Of a stretch of 64,000 nt of DNA, positions 19,195-29,987 are shown piece after piece. The DNA is from Prevotellaceae bacterium (GTDB lineage Bacteria > Bacteroidota > Bacteroidia > Bacteroidales > UBA932). The notes beneath the pieces are model-generated. The model was not told where the DNA came from. It ran no database searches and saw only the letters and a list, made by a program, of their open reading frames with translations. Where the stretch lies: assembly GCA_031263585.1 (NCBI GenBank), contig JAISFN010000129.1, forward strand, positions 1-64,000. Direction: 5' to 3'. The stretch's first letter is position 1. Each line of letters begins with the position of its first letter. A program made the translations under genes and the position numbers.

Positions 19195-19435
19195 TATTAC
19201 AAAAAACGTACAAATTTGGTGAAAAAAATATAATAATATTCATCTTTTTTCCTTTTTTTGCATTCTATTACGATAATGCGGTAAGTTTATACTTATTTTA
19301 TTAAGTATTGAAAATTTAATATTGTCGATTTTATATTTTTATATTATATTATATTAATATGCAAATTTTGTGATTTTTAAATATGACAGTAAATTCTTTC
19401 AACTACTTAAATTCGGATTACAAACAAAACAATTG

Positions 19436-19443
19436 TACCTTTG
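19436..19443 (+). promoter_or_regulatory. Bacteroidetes -7 box (TACCTTTG) upstream of tamB
   Basis: TAnnTTTG about 80 bp upstream of the inferred tamB start. Confidence 0.45.
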
Positions 19444-19519
19444 TTATAAATTATAAACAACATCATGGTATGTTGTTTGTATGTGGGTTTTATAGTTCAC
19501 CAAATTAAACAGGTATTGT

Positions 19520-22500
19520 ATTAAACGGATTTTCAAAATATTAAAAGATACTTTACTTACAATTATTATTGTAATTGCTTTGGTATTTACATTACTCCAA
19601 TCTCCTCTCTTTCAAACTTGGCTTGCACACAAAGTAACAACAATTTTATCCGATAAGCTTCAAATAGATGTCGAAATACGCTCAATTAGCATTGGCTTTT
19701 TCAATAAATTGATTTTAGACGGCGTATACATTCAAGATATTGACTCTGACACACTATTGTATGTCAACCGCTTATCGGCATCTGTCAATAAACTTCCGCT
19801 TTGGGATAACACATTCGCTGTAGGGGCATTAAAATTAAGCGACGGACAATTTAACCTTAAAAGCGATACCACCGGCACAAATATAACTCTTATAATAAAA
19901 AGATTATCAAATAAAAACAAAACTGCTGCAGATACTGTCCAAAAGGTGGGTTCGTTCAAATTACAGGTAAAAGGGTTTGAGCTGGAAAATTTTGCGTTTA
20001 CATTCTGGAAATACGATGACAATAAGCGCCTACAAAATCCGAACAGTATTGACTACCGAGATATGGCGGTAGACAGCATTTATTTAAAGGCCGATAAAAT
20101 CAGTATTTATAACGATACGTTATTTTATAATGTAAAATCGTTTGCACTAAAAGAAAAAAGCGGATACCGTATTCATAACCTGATGGCTAATTGCTACATT
20201 GTCCCCGGCAAGGATGTCCATTTCGATAATCTGGAACTAATCGACGACTACTCGAATTTAAGGCTGAAACACTTCAGTATGATTTACAATGGAGGCAAAG
20301 AATTCAGCGATTTTATTGAAAAAGTTGTATTGATCGGAGATTTTGAAAACGCTGAAATATCCTTTCAGTCAATCAGTTTTTTTGCGGCCTCATTACAAAA
20401 CATTCCCATCAAAGCAACTGTTAACGGCTTAGTCATCGGTCCTGTAGCCAACTTAAAAAGCAACAATTTAAAAATCGAAGGGTTTAACAACACTTTAATC
20501 GACGGTCGTTTCAGCATCACCGGATTACCGGAAATTGACGAAACCATCATTTTTGCTGATTTTAAACAATTGCAAACGCATCCGAAAGATATGTTCGATG
20601 CAATTTCAAGAATTACAGGTAATCGGAAGACATCGCTCGATAATTTTTTATCAGCTGTAAAACAAATCAACTTTAAAGGCAGTTTTACCGGCCTGTACAA
20701 TGATTTTGTTGCAAACGGCACGTTAACAAGCAATTTAGGAGCCTTATCCCTTGACGTTTTATTTAAAACCGAAAACAGAAATCACGCTATCAGTTTCAAT
20801 GGCAGAGTATCGGCATCCGACTTCGAAACAGGCCAACTATTAAAAACCGATTTAATAGCTAAAACAAGTTTCGACCTGATGACAAAGGGATATGTTCCGC
20901 AAAACGGTACACCCGACATATTTAGTGAGGGAACTATTACCAAATTGATTTTTAACAATTACAATTACGAAAATATTAAACTGTTGGGGACTGTCAAGGA
21001 AAATGAATTTAGCGGTTCGGTAAACATAAACATCCCCGACATTGATTTAGCTTTTTTAGGTAAAATAAACTATAAAGGCACTGAAAACGATCCTGTTCCG
21101 GTATTTGATTTCGAAGCAGATTTAAAACACATCGATTTGGCTAAACTCAATTTCAATAAACGTGATTCTATTTCGGTGTTTAACGGAAAAATAGCAGCAA
21201 ACTTTAAGGGTAGCAATATTACAAACTATGTAGGGGAAATAAAGCTTAGTGATGCCTCATACACAGACATAATAGAAACCATTGATATTGGGAAAGTTTC
21301 GCTTATATCCCGGAAAATTGGCGAAAAAAACAGTTTACAGCTACAGTCGGATTTTGTTGAAGCCGAATATATAGGCCAGTATCTTTTCGGAGAATTTGTG
21401 AAAGAACTGCAACACATTGCTCATATTTACGTTCCAGCGCTCGAAAACTTTTCTTCCGATACTATTAACATCAAGCAATATCATCAAAATCAACAATATG
21501 TACTTCATGTAAAAACGAAAAAATCGGGTCAAATTGCTCGGATAGTAAAACCGGGATTATACATTGCCGAAAATTCGACCCTCGACCTTCTTGTGGATAC
21601 TGACCACACTATAAAGTTACAGATAGATTCGGACAATATCAAATTAAACAACAACACTTTCGATGATGTTATAATCAATGCTCAGAATTATATCGATACC
21701 CTTTTTGTAAAAATACTTTCATCAAATGTTTTGTCCGGAGGCTTCGCTTTTCAAAATATCGAAATCGACAATTCCGTTCATAGTAACCTTATCTCGACAA
21801 ACTTAAAATACAACAACGAAAGTGAGAGGGAAAACACAGGGAATATTTTACTGCGTACAATTATCATACCTCCCAATATTGTTACAAGTAAAAAAATCGG
21901 ACTACAGATTAACGTACAAAACTCATCCATTATTTTAAATGATAGTTTATGGTGGCTATCCCCCTCGCTCATTGCAATTGACAGTAGCCGGATTGCCATA
22001 AACAAACTGAATTTATATAATGATAATCAACATTTTATAGTTGACGGAGCCATATCACGTAACCCGAACGATACCATTACCATCCGCTTACAGAATTACA
22101 ATTTGGAGAATATAAACTACGTGAGCAGCTCCGCCGGATATGCCGTTACGGGAAAAGTATCGGGTACTGCCGAAATTACGGATATTTATAACACCCCACT
22201 AATAATGGTGAATGTTGATGCCAACGATATAACCATTAATAGCGATACTTTGGGTAACATTAAAGTTGCCAGCTCGTGGGATAATTCGTACGAACGCCTG
22301 AATATAATCACACGCATATACAACGATAAGGAAATTAATGCCCTTATTAATGGTTTCATGTCTCCTAAAGACAACACTATACAATTTGATATACAACTTA
22401 TTAAAATGAAATTCGGTTATATCGAACCTCTTTTAACCGGTATCATATCCAACATACAAGGGAATGCCACCGGAAAATTATCGTTACACGGTAATTTTAA

Positions 22501-24058
22501 AGATCCCAAACTTACCGGAAAAATAGAACTCAATCAAACCTCGTTACTGGTTGACTATCTGCAAACCATTTATAAAATGGATGCAATAATTGATGTCGAG
22601 AAATCAAAAATAAACATCCAAAACGGAACATTATACGATTTGAACAATAACACGGGCAGATTAAACGTTACATTAAATCATAACCAGTTTCGCGATATTA
22701 ATTTCGAAGCCTTTGCCACCATAAGTAATATGATGTGCCTTAACACAAAAAAAGTCGATAACCCACTGTTTTATGGTACGGCATATGCAACAGGAGGCAT
22801 CCGGGTAAACGGTACACCCGAAGATATTCATTTTAATATTACCGCCCAGGTAGAACGAAATTCGAAATTATTTATTCCGTTATCTTCCACCGTCCATGCA
22901 AAAGAAATTTCGATGCTAACGTTTAAATCAACAGATAGTATCTTGATAGCCGATAATGCTGGTATAAGCAAAAACAGAATAGCCAGCCCAAAAACACATA
23001 TCGATTTCAGCCTGGATTTAACGGTAACCCCCGAGTCCGAAATACAAATATTAATTGACGAAAAAGCTGGTGACATTTTACATGCACAAGGGCAAGGCAA
23101 TTTAAAAATAAATGTCGACCCGTCTATCGATTTATTCAGTATTGTCGGGGATTACCAGGTTAGTAAAGGCGATTACAACTTTACATTACCCAATGTCAAT
23201 TTCATTTCGCGGAAATTTACAATTGATGAAGGCAGCCAGATAAATTTCAACGGGGATGTAACTGGTGCTACACTAAATGTAAAAGCTTCGTATAAAGCGC
23301 GAAGCGTTTCATTGGCTCCGATTATCCCTTCGGAAACCACACGGGGCTCGAAAAGATACACGGCAGATTGCCAGATACTTATTGCAGGTAATATGGCATC
23401 TCCCAATTTAAAGTTTAATGTTGAGTTCCCAAACCTCGATCCTGAAACAAAAGCCCAGGCAATGAGTGCAATGAATACCGAAGAGAAAATGACTACCCAG
23501 TTTCTGGCGCTTTTGGTTATACAAAGCTTTGTACCCGACCAGCAATACGGAGGTACTAATTATGGTACAACAACCATATTAAGTAATGCTACCAACCTTT
23601 TATCAGGCCAAATTGGGAATTTAATTTCCATGCTGAACCTACCCATACCGTTGGATGTCGCTGTTGACATAGGCATGGATGATAACCAGCAAATAAGTGA
23701 TTACGAGGTGAGTTTGAATACAATGCTATTCGATAGGGTTATTTTAAACGGCAGTTTCGGGAACAACACTAACACGCATACCGACAGGCAGATGATTGGT
23801 GATTTTGAAATGGATATACTTTTAGGCAAACAAGGGAAATTCCGGTTGAAAGTATTCACCCGGTCCAACGACTACTTTACGGATGATCTCGAAAACAATA
23901 TGCAAGGTATAGGCTTTTCATATCAAACGGAATTTGACAATTTCAGAGATTTATTTGGAGGAAAAAAGAAAGCTAAAAAAAGAAACCGTTTTTTAGATAC
24001 AGCCTTGAATAAAAAAAAGGACGAAAATAATAGCCCGAAAAACAATAATATAGATTGA
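19520..24058 (+). CDS. tamB: TamB/AsmA-like translocation and assembly module protein (DUF490)
   Basis: About 1510 aa. Reading back in frame from the TTG at 19580 gives IKRIFKILKDTLLTIIIVIALVF, a plausible signal anchor, from an ATT at 19520. C-terminal DUF490 features (GDYNFTLPNVNFISRKFTIDEGSQINFNGD). Confidence 0.85.
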   Translation: MKRIFKILKDTLLTIIIVIALVFTLLQSPLFQTWLAHKVTTILSDKLQIDVEIRSISIGFFNKLILDGVYIQDIDSDTLLYVNRLSASVNKLPLWDNTFAVGALKLSDGQFNLKSDTTGTNITLIIKRLSNKNKTAADTVQKVGSFKLQVKGFELENFAFTFWKYDDNKRLQNPNSIDYRDMAVDSIYLKADKISIYNDTLFYNVKSFALKEKSGYRIHNLMANCYIVPGKDVHFDNLELIDDYSNLRLKHFSMIYNGGKEFSDFIEKVVLIGDFENAEISFQSISFFAASLQNIPIKATVNGLVIGPVANLKSNNLKIEGFNNTLIDGRFSITGLPEIDETIIFADFKQLQTHPKDMFDAISRITGNRKTSLDNFLSAVKQINFKGSFTGLYNDFVANGTLTSNLGALSLDVLFKTENRNHAISFNGRVSASDFETGQLLKTDLIAKTSFDLMTKGYVPQNGTPDIFSEGTITKLIFNNYNYENIKLLGTVKENEFSGSVNINIPDIDLAFLGKINYKGTENDPVPVFDFEADLKHIDLAKLNFNKRDSISVFNGKIAANFKGSNITNYVGEIKLSDASYTDIIETIDIGKVSLISRKIGEKNSLQLQSDFVEAEYIGQYLFGEFVKELQHIAHIYVPALENFSSDTINIKQYHQNQQYVLHVKTKKSGQIARIVKPGLYIAENSTLDLLVDTDHTIKLQIDSDNIKLNNNTFDDVIINAQNYIDTLFVKILSSNVLSGGFAFQNIEIDNSVHSNLISTNLKYNNESERENTGNILLRTIIIPPNIVTSKKIGLQINVQNSSIILNDSLWWLSPSLIAIDSSRIAINKLNLYNDNQHFIVDGAISRNPNDTITIRLQNYNLENINYVSSSAGYAVTGKVSGTAEITDIYNTPLIMVNVDANDITINSDTLGNIKVASSWDNSYERLNIITRIYNDKEINALINGFMSPKDNTIQFDIQLIKMKFGYIEPLLTGIISNIQGNATGKLSLHGNFKDPKLTGKIELNQTSLLVDYLQTIYKMDAIIDVEKSKINIQNGTLYDLNNNTGRLNVTLNHNQFRDINFEAFATISNMMCLNTKKVDNPLFYGTAYATGGIRVNGTPEDIHFNITAQVERNSKLFIPLSSTVHAKEISMLTFKSTDSILIADNAGISKNRIASPKTHIDFSLDLTVTPESEIQILIDEKAGDILHAQGQGNLKINVDPSIDLFSIVGDYQVSKGDYNFTLPNVNFISRKFTIDEGSQINFNGDVTGATLNVKASYKARSVSLAPIIPSETTRGSKRYTADCQILIAGNMASPNLKFNVEFPNLDPETKAQAMSAMNTEEKMTTQFLALLVIQSFVPDQQYGGTNYGTTTILSNATNLLSGQIGNLISMLNLPIPLDVAVDIGMDDNQQISDYEVSLNTMLFDRVILNGSFGNNTNTHTDRQMIGDFEMDILLGKQGKFRLKVFTRSNDYFTDDLENNMQGIGFSYQTEFDNFRDLFGGKKKAKKRNRFLDTALNKKKDENNSPKNNNID

Positions 24059-24191
24059 ATTTATTAAATATTGTAAATTGATTATTACTGATTGAATATT
24101 GTTTTATTATTCACATAATAAGTATTTTTCAATTTTGGAAATGCGGTAATAATTTATTTTGAATGCTTAAAAAGAGGGATAAAATACAATA

Positions 24192-24935
24192 TTGTCAAAT
24201 ATTTTAAATATTTTTGTAGAAAATATATACAAGATGATGATACAACAAGATGTATTAAACCAAAGTGTAGAACAATTAACCAATACTGTGGCCGGTGCTG
24301 CACAATATGATGCAGGTTTAAGCCTTATTGACCTGGCTTTTAAAGGAGGTTGGCTGATGTTGCCTTTATTGCTGCTATCAATAGTAGCCGTGTGGATTTT
24401 TGGCGAAAGATGGTGGGCATTACGTAAAGCATCAAAAATTGATCAGAATTTTATGAACCAAATACGGCAATACGTACACGAGGGGCGCATTTCGGCATCC
24501 GTCAATCTTTGTCGCATAACCCAAAGCCCTATTGCCCGTTTAATTGAAAAAGGGTTGGAACGCATCGGTCGCCCGTTGACCGATGTGCAAACAGCCGTTG
24601 AAAATATGGGCAACCTTGAGGTTGCCCGATTGGAGCGCGGATTGCCCATGCTGGCAACCGTGGCAGGAGGCGCCCCGATGATAGGTTTTTTAGGCACGGT
24701 TACCGGTATGATTACGGCATTTTTCAACATGTCGAAGGCTGGAAACAGTATCGAAATTTCGATGCTCTCGGGCGGTTTATACGAAGCTATGGTTACAACT
24801 GCGGCGGGGCTTTTTGTGGGTATTCTGGCATATTTCGGGTACAACTACCTTGTTGCCCAAATCGAGCGTATCGTGTATAAAATGGAGGCAAATACCATCG
24901 AGTTTATGGATTTATTGAATGAACCCATCAACTGA
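24192..24935 (+). CDS. exbB: MotA/TolQ/ExbB proton channel family protein
   Basis: GWLMLPLLLLSIVAVWIFGERWW; GLPMLATVAGGAPMIGFLGTVTGMITAFFNM. The ATG at 24234/24237 is a likely alternative start. Confidence 0.92.
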   Translation: MSNILNIFVENIYKMMIQQDVLNQSVEQLTNTVAGAAQYDAGLSLIDLAFKGGWLMLPLLLLSIVAVWIFGERWWALRKASKIDQNFMNQIRQYVHEGRISASVNLCRITQSPIARLIEKGLERIGRPLTDVQTAVENMGNLEVARLERGLPMLATVAGGAPMIGFLGTVTGMITAFFNMSKAGNSIEISMLSGGLYEAMVTTAAGLFVGILAYFGYNYLVAQIERIVYKMEANTIEFMDLLNEPIN

Positions 24936-24995
24936 GTTTATTGATAACTGATATTGCCAGGCTCGGCCTGCGATCATTAATATAAAATTAAATTT

Positions 24996-25400
24996 ATGGC
25001 AATAAAACGTTCATCAAAAATAAATTCATCATTCAGTATGGCATCAATGACCGATATTGTGTTTTTGTTGCTCATATTCTTTTTGATAACAACAACTCTT
25101 ATCAATCCCAATGCGTTGGATATATTGTTGCCCAAAAGTACCAATCAGGCTTCAACTAAATCGAATGCTACGATAACCATTAAAGATTTGGGAAACAATA
25201 ATTACGAATATTATATAGGACGAAAACCTGTAGCTTTCTCGGAAATCGAATTGCTGTTGCAACAACAATTAAAAGACCAAGAAACACCTACTTTAGAATT
25301 GTACGCCAACCCAACGGTAATTGTTGACGAGGTAGTAAAAATAATGAACATTGCTAAAAACAATCAATATAAAGTATTGTTAGCAACTGATCCTGAATAA
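24996..25400 (+). CDS. exbD: ExbD/TolR family biopolymer transport protein
   Basis: 134 aa; FSMASMTDIVFLLLIFFLITTTLI. Confidence 0.93.
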   Translation: MAIKRSSKINSSFSMASMTDIVFLLLIFFLITTTLINPNALDILLPKSTNQASTKSNATITIKDLGNNNYEYYIGRKPVAFSEIELLLQQQLKDQETPTLELYANPTVIVDEVVKIMNIAKNNQYKVLLATDPE

Positions 25401-25404
25401 ATAA

Positions 25405-26247
25405 ATGGAATACATTAATTTAACAAATGTAATATATTCTAAAAAAGTATCATACGACGATATCCTGTCAAAAGACAGTGTTACGGTAGGGATAGTTTTA
25501 ACCTTTGCCGTACACGTTGCTATTATCGGACTGATGCTTACCACAGGTTTTTCGGGCACTACGTACATACCAAACGAAAAAGGTATCGAAATTGAATTGC
25601 TCGACAATAATACCCGGGCAGGTATCCCGCGTAACAATAGGCAGCGGGTAATCGAAAACCCGCCTATTATCAACGATCCCGGCAACACCGCTCCACAGTC
25701 GGCACATTTAGCCGAATCTAATCAAAGTACAAGGCCAACAGAACAACCCGATGCCAGAACAAGTGAGCTTTCGGATTTTGGAGACATCGAAAAAAATGTT
25801 GAAAAACCCAAAGAGGTAAATCAACGGGCTTTATTTCAAAACACATCGCAAGGAACTGAGGATGCCAATAACCAGCACCTTATCCGTGATAACAGCCTTT
25901 TTCCCGGGGTAGGTAATAACAACGAGGCAACCCGTTCACCCAATACACCCATCGGCCCCGAACACCGGCAAATGGTAACAGCCTCGCTCGATGGCCGTTC
26001 GGTTATCGGAGCCTTGCCTCTTCCTTTTTATAACTCCCAAAATCAAGGCAAAGTGGTTGTGGTTGTAACAGTTGACCAAGAAGGCCGGGTAACAAAGGCT
26101 AATGCCCGTGCTCAAGGCTCTACGGTACAAGATGCAGCCTTATGGAAAGCAGCCGAAGAAGCCGCCCTTAAAGCCCGCTTTAACGTAAAACGGGATGCTC
26201 CTGTATTTCAAACCGGAACAATCACCTATAACTTCGTTCTTAGATAA
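25405..26247 (+). CDS. TonB-like energy transducer
   Basis: 280 aa; single TM, Pro/Asn-rich spacer, C-terminal VVVVTVDQEGRVTKANARAQGSTVQDAALWKAAEEAALKARFN. Confidence 0.85.
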   Translation: MEYINLTNVIYSKKVSYDDILSKDSVTVGIVLTFAVHVAIIGLMLTTGFSGTTYIPNEKGIEIELLDNNTRAGIPRNNRQRVIENPPIINDPGNTAPQSAHLAESNQSTRPTEQPDARTSELSDFGDIEKNVEKPKEVNQRALFQNTSQGTEDANNQHLIRDNSLFPGVGNNNEATRSPNTPIGPEHRQMVTASLDGRSVIGALPLPFYNSQNQGKVVVVVTVDQEGRVTKANARAQGSTVQDAALWKAAEEAALKARFNVKRDAPVFQTGTITYNFVLR

Positions 26248-26439
26248 ATATTCACTTCCTCATAAAGAGGGAACAAGTATTTATTAACAACCTACTCATT
26301 TATTTTAATTAATTGATAATAATAATATTACAATTATAAGAAAACTGCTATACAACTTATTTTTATTTATCTTTAATTTACCTAGCATCCAATATTTATT
26401 ACTAATTTTACATTTTATTTCAAATTCAACATTAAAAGC

Positions 26440-27795
26440 ATGTCAAAGGTAGTTAAGATAAAAAAAGGGCTTGATATAAAGCTGAAAGGCTCGGCCGAGA
26501 AAGTTTTGGCAAAAGCCACAATTGCCGAAAGTTATGCTGTTAAACCAACCGATTTTGCCGGGTTAATGCCTAAACTCGTAGTAAAACAAGGAGATCAAGT
26601 AAAAGTAGGAACACCTTTGTTTTTTGACAAGAATCGTCCCGAAATTATGTTTGTTTCGCCTGTTAGCGGTACAGTTTCTGCTATCAATCGAGGAGAACGA
26701 CGTAAATTGCTCGAAGTGGTTGTTACCCCCGGAACCGAGCAAGAATACGAAAAACATAATGTCGGCAATGCCGCATCACTAAATCGCGAAGAACTTATCG
26801 CATTAATGTTAAAAGGCGGCGTATGGCCGTTCATTAAGCAACGTCCTTATGGTATTATCGCAAATCCGTCCGATACACCGAAAGACATCTTCATATCAGG
26901 ATTCGACACTGCCCCGCTGGGTGTTGATATGGACTTTATTTTAACTAATGAAGCCGAACATTTCCAAAAAGGTATTGATATATTGAAAAAACTTACCCCT
27001 AACAAAGTCCATTTAGGAGTAACTACCGGCAATGCCGCATCGGGGATACTGAAAAAAGTTAAAGGGGTAGAAAGTACAATATTTACAGGCCCCCACCCTG
27101 CGGGCAACGTAGGTGTGCACATTAATCATATCGCCCCTATTAATAAAGGCGAAATCGTATGGACAATCGACCCTCAATTAGTTGCCCTTTTAGGCCGCTT
27201 TTTTACTTCCGGCATATATAATGTTGAAAAAATTATTGCAGTTGCAGGGTCGGAAGTTAAACGTCCCCAGTATTTCCGCATAATTACCGGAGCCTCGCTA
27301 AAATGTATTGCCTATAATATTGCAAGCGAAAACAGCCCCCGTTATATAAGCGGGAATGTGCTTACTGGAACAGAGCTTAGCGCCGACGGTTTTTTAGGTT
27401 TTTACGATAATATGATTAGCGTTATACCCGAAGGAAATCACCATGAACTTTTCGGGTGGGCTAAATTATTCCGTCCTAAAGTATTCAGCACTTCTCACGC
27501 ATACTTGTCATTCTTAACGCCCAATAAAAAATATGCATTGGATACAAACCTGAATGGAGGCGAACGCGCTTTTGTTATGACAGGTCAATATGAAAAAGTA
27601 TTACCAATGGATATTTATCCTGTATATCTGCTCAAAGCAATTTTAGCCGAAGATATCGACAAAATGGAGCAACTGGGCATATACGAAGTTATAGAAGAAG
27701 ATTTGGCTCTTTGTGAATTTGTTTGTACATCGAAAACCGAAGTACAGGCTATTTTACGAAAAGGAATTGACTTGATGATTAAAGAGATGAGCTAA
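26440..27795 (+). CDS. nqrA: Na+-translocating NADH:quinone reductase subunit A
   Basis: 451 aa; KIKKGLDIKLKGSAEK start, first gene of a six-gene nqr operon. Confidence 0.95.
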   Translation: MSKVVKIKKGLDIKLKGSAEKVLAKATIAESYAVKPTDFAGLMPKLVVKQGDQVKVGTPLFFDKNRPEIMFVSPVSGTVSAINRGERRKLLEVVVTPGTEQEYEKHNVGNAASLNREELIALMLKGGVWPFIKQRPYGIIANPSDTPKDIFISGFDTAPLGVDMDFILTNEAEHFQKGIDILKKLTPNKVHLGVTTGNAASGILKKVKGVESTIFTGPHPAGNVGVHINHIAPINKGEIVWTIDPQLVALLGRFFTSGIYNVEKIIAVAGSEVKRPQYFRIITGASLKCIAYNIASENSPRYISGNVLTGTELSADGFLGFYDNMISVIPEGNHHELFGWAKLFRPKVFSTSHAYLSFLTPNKKYALDTNLNGGERAFVMTGQYEKVLPMDIYPVYLLKAILAEDIDKMEQLGIYEVIEEDLALCEFVCTSKTEVQAILRKGIDLMIKEMS

Positions 27796-27893
27796 CAATT
27801 GATGGTTGTTTACGGATATCCGTTAATTATTATTGATAAACAGGATGTAAACAATTATCAGGCACTAATCAAAAATAATACAAAATATATAAT

Positions 27894-29096
27894 ATGAAAG
27901 CATTACGCAGATACCTTGACAAAATTAAGCCTACCTTTTCAAAAGGAGGCAAGTTGGGTATGTTTCATTCTACTTTCGATGCGTTTGAGTCCTTTATGTT
28001 TGTGCCGAACACGGTTACACACAAAGGTAGTCATATACGTGACGGTATCGACCTTAAACGTACAATGAGCGTGGTAGTTTTAGCCCTAATGCCTGCCCTA
28101 CTTTTTGGTATGTGGAATACAGGGTACCAACACTTTATGTCGATGGGGCTTACCGAGCAAGTTAGTTTCTGGCAAACTTTCTGGTTTGGATTCTGGAAAG
28201 TCCTCCCGATTGTTATTGTTTCGTACGTAGTAGGCTTGGGTATCGAATTTGCCTTTGCCCAAAGCCGCGGACACGAAGTAAACGAGGGATTCCTTGTTAC
28301 AGGGATGCTTATTCCCTTAATTATGCCTGTTGATGTTCCGCTATGGATAGTTGCTTTGGCTACTGCTTTTGCCGTTATTATCGGGAAAGAAGTATTTGGT
28401 GGAACAGGAATGAATGTCTGGAACCCGGCTTTGTTAGCCCGTGCTTTTGTCTTTTTCGCATATCCATCGCATATATCGGGCGATAAGGTATGGATTGCCA
28501 GCATGATAAAAGGCGAAGGTATAATCGACGGCTTTTCGGGAGCCACCCCTCTGGCTATAGCCGCAAATGGAACAGGCGAAACTGGAGCCAATATGACTGT
28601 TGAAGCTTTACAGCAACAAATGCCAAGCGTTTACGATATGTTTATGGGTTTTATTCCCGGATCAATCGGCGAAACTTCAAAACTGGCTATTCTTCTTGGC
28701 GCTGCTATTTTACTTATAACCGGCATAGGAAGCTGGAGGATCATGTTAGCCACGGTTGTCGGGGGCTTAGGTATGGGTTACCTGTGTAATTTTTTGGCCG
28801 TTAACCCGTATATGGAGCTTCCCGCTTACTACCATTTGTTAATGGGTGGTTTCGCTTTCGGTGCTGTATTTATGGCTACCGATCCCGTATCAGCATCGCA
28901 AACCAACACCGGCAAATGGATATACGGGCTCTTGCTCGGTATTATGATTGTGATAATCCGGATATTTAATCCGGCATACCCCGAAGGCGTGATGCTGGCT
29001 ATTTTATTGATGAACACTTTTGCCCCGTTAATTGATTATTACGTAGTAGGAGCCAATATAAACCGACGGCTTAAACGGACTAAAGTACAAGCTTAA
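27894..29096 (+). CDS. nqrB: Na+-NQR subunit B
   Basis: 400 aa, multi-TM; FSGATPLA flavinylation-type motif. Confidence 0.95.
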   Translation: MKALRRYLDKIKPTFSKGGKLGMFHSTFDAFESFMFVPNTVTHKGSHIRDGIDLKRTMSVVVLALMPALLFGMWNTGYQHFMSMGLTEQVSFWQTFWFGFWKVLPIVIVSYVVGLGIEFAFAQSRGHEVNEGFLVTGMLIPLIMPVDVPLWIVALATAFAVIIGKEVFGGTGMNVWNPALLARAFVFFAYPSHISGDKVWIASMIKGEGIIDGFSGATPLAIAANGTGETGANMTVEALQQQMPSVYDMFMGFIPGSIGETSKLAILLGAAILLITGIGSWRIMLATVVGGLGMGYLCNFLAVNPYMELPAYYHLLMGGFAFGAVFMATDPVSASQTNTGKWIYGLLLGIMIVIIRIFNPAYPEGVMLAILLMNTFAPLIDYYVVGANINRRLKRTKVQA

Positions 29097-29109
29097 CTGC
29101 AAAAAAATA

Positions 29110-29964
29110 TTGATTATGAATACAAATAGTAATACTTATACTGTAATATACTCTGCTATATTAGTTATTATTGTAGCAGCAGCTTTAGCTTTTGCAGCAG
29201 GCGCTTTGAAAGTTCCTCAGGAAAAAAATATCGAAATAGAAAAGAAAATGAACATACTTATGTCGGTAGGCAAGGCGGCCGATGCAGCACAAGTTACCGA
29301 TAAGAATGCTTATATAGAGGATGAATATAAAAAATATATTGTTGAAGAATACCTGGTAAATGTTAAAGGTGAAAAAGTTGAAGGTAATGCTTTTGCTACC
29401 GATTTAAAAGCTGAACTGCAAAAAACAAATCCCGATAACAGAACGCTGCCGGTGTTTGTATGTAGCGATAACGGGAAAACGCTGTATATCCTGCCTGTAC
29501 GCGGAGCAGGGCTTTGGGGGGCTATATGGGGTTATATTTCGGTAGAAAATGATTTTAATACCGTTTTCGGAGCTAATTTCGACCATGTCGGCGAAACTCC
29601 GGGTCTGGGAGCCGAAATAGCTACTCCGGCTTTTCAAAAACAATTTGCCGGGAAAAAATTATACGATGCCGACAAATTCGTATCTGTCGAGATAATAAAG
29701 CCGGGGAGCGTCCCCGTAAATGAACATAATGTTGACGGTATATCGGGTGGTACAATCACTAGTAAGGCTGTAGGAGCAATGTTATTCAATTGTTTATCGA
29801 ACTATCAGGCTTTCTTTGCCAAACAAAAACGAAATCAACCATTATGTTTGGGAAAAATGATAGTTGTTGAAGATGGTTTTATGGTAGAAAAAGATAGCAT
29901 TACTGGCTATTATAAAGAAATAGACACTACAAATTATATTTTGATTGATAGGAGTATACAATAG
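29110..29964 (+). CDS. nqrC: Na+-NQR subunit C
   Basis: FMN-binding ISGGTITSKAVGAML; position between nqrB and nqrD. Confidence 0.94.
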   Translation: MIMNTNSNTYTVIYSAILVIIVAAALAFAAGALKVPQEKNIEIEKKMNILMSVGKAADAAQVTDKNAYIEDEYKKYIVEEYLVNVKGEKVEGNAFATDLKAELQKTNPDNRTLPVFVCSDNGKTLYILPVRGAGLWGAIWGYISVENDFNTVFGANFDHVGETPGLGAEIATPAFQKQFAGKKLYDADKFVSVEIIKPGSVPVNEHNVDGISGGTITSKAVGAMLFNCLSNYQAFFAKQKRNQPLCLGKMIVVEDGFMVEKDSITGYYKEIDTTNYILIDRSIQ

Positions 29965-29987
29965 TTAGAAATAAAAAGTAATAAGAT

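Noticed and set aside
28031-28591. 186-aa antisense ORF in nqrB and similar antisense ORFs across nqr, RND and SLBB genes
   Set aside because: Antisense to highly conserved genes, low-complexity Ile/Pro/Thr composition typical of shadow frames.
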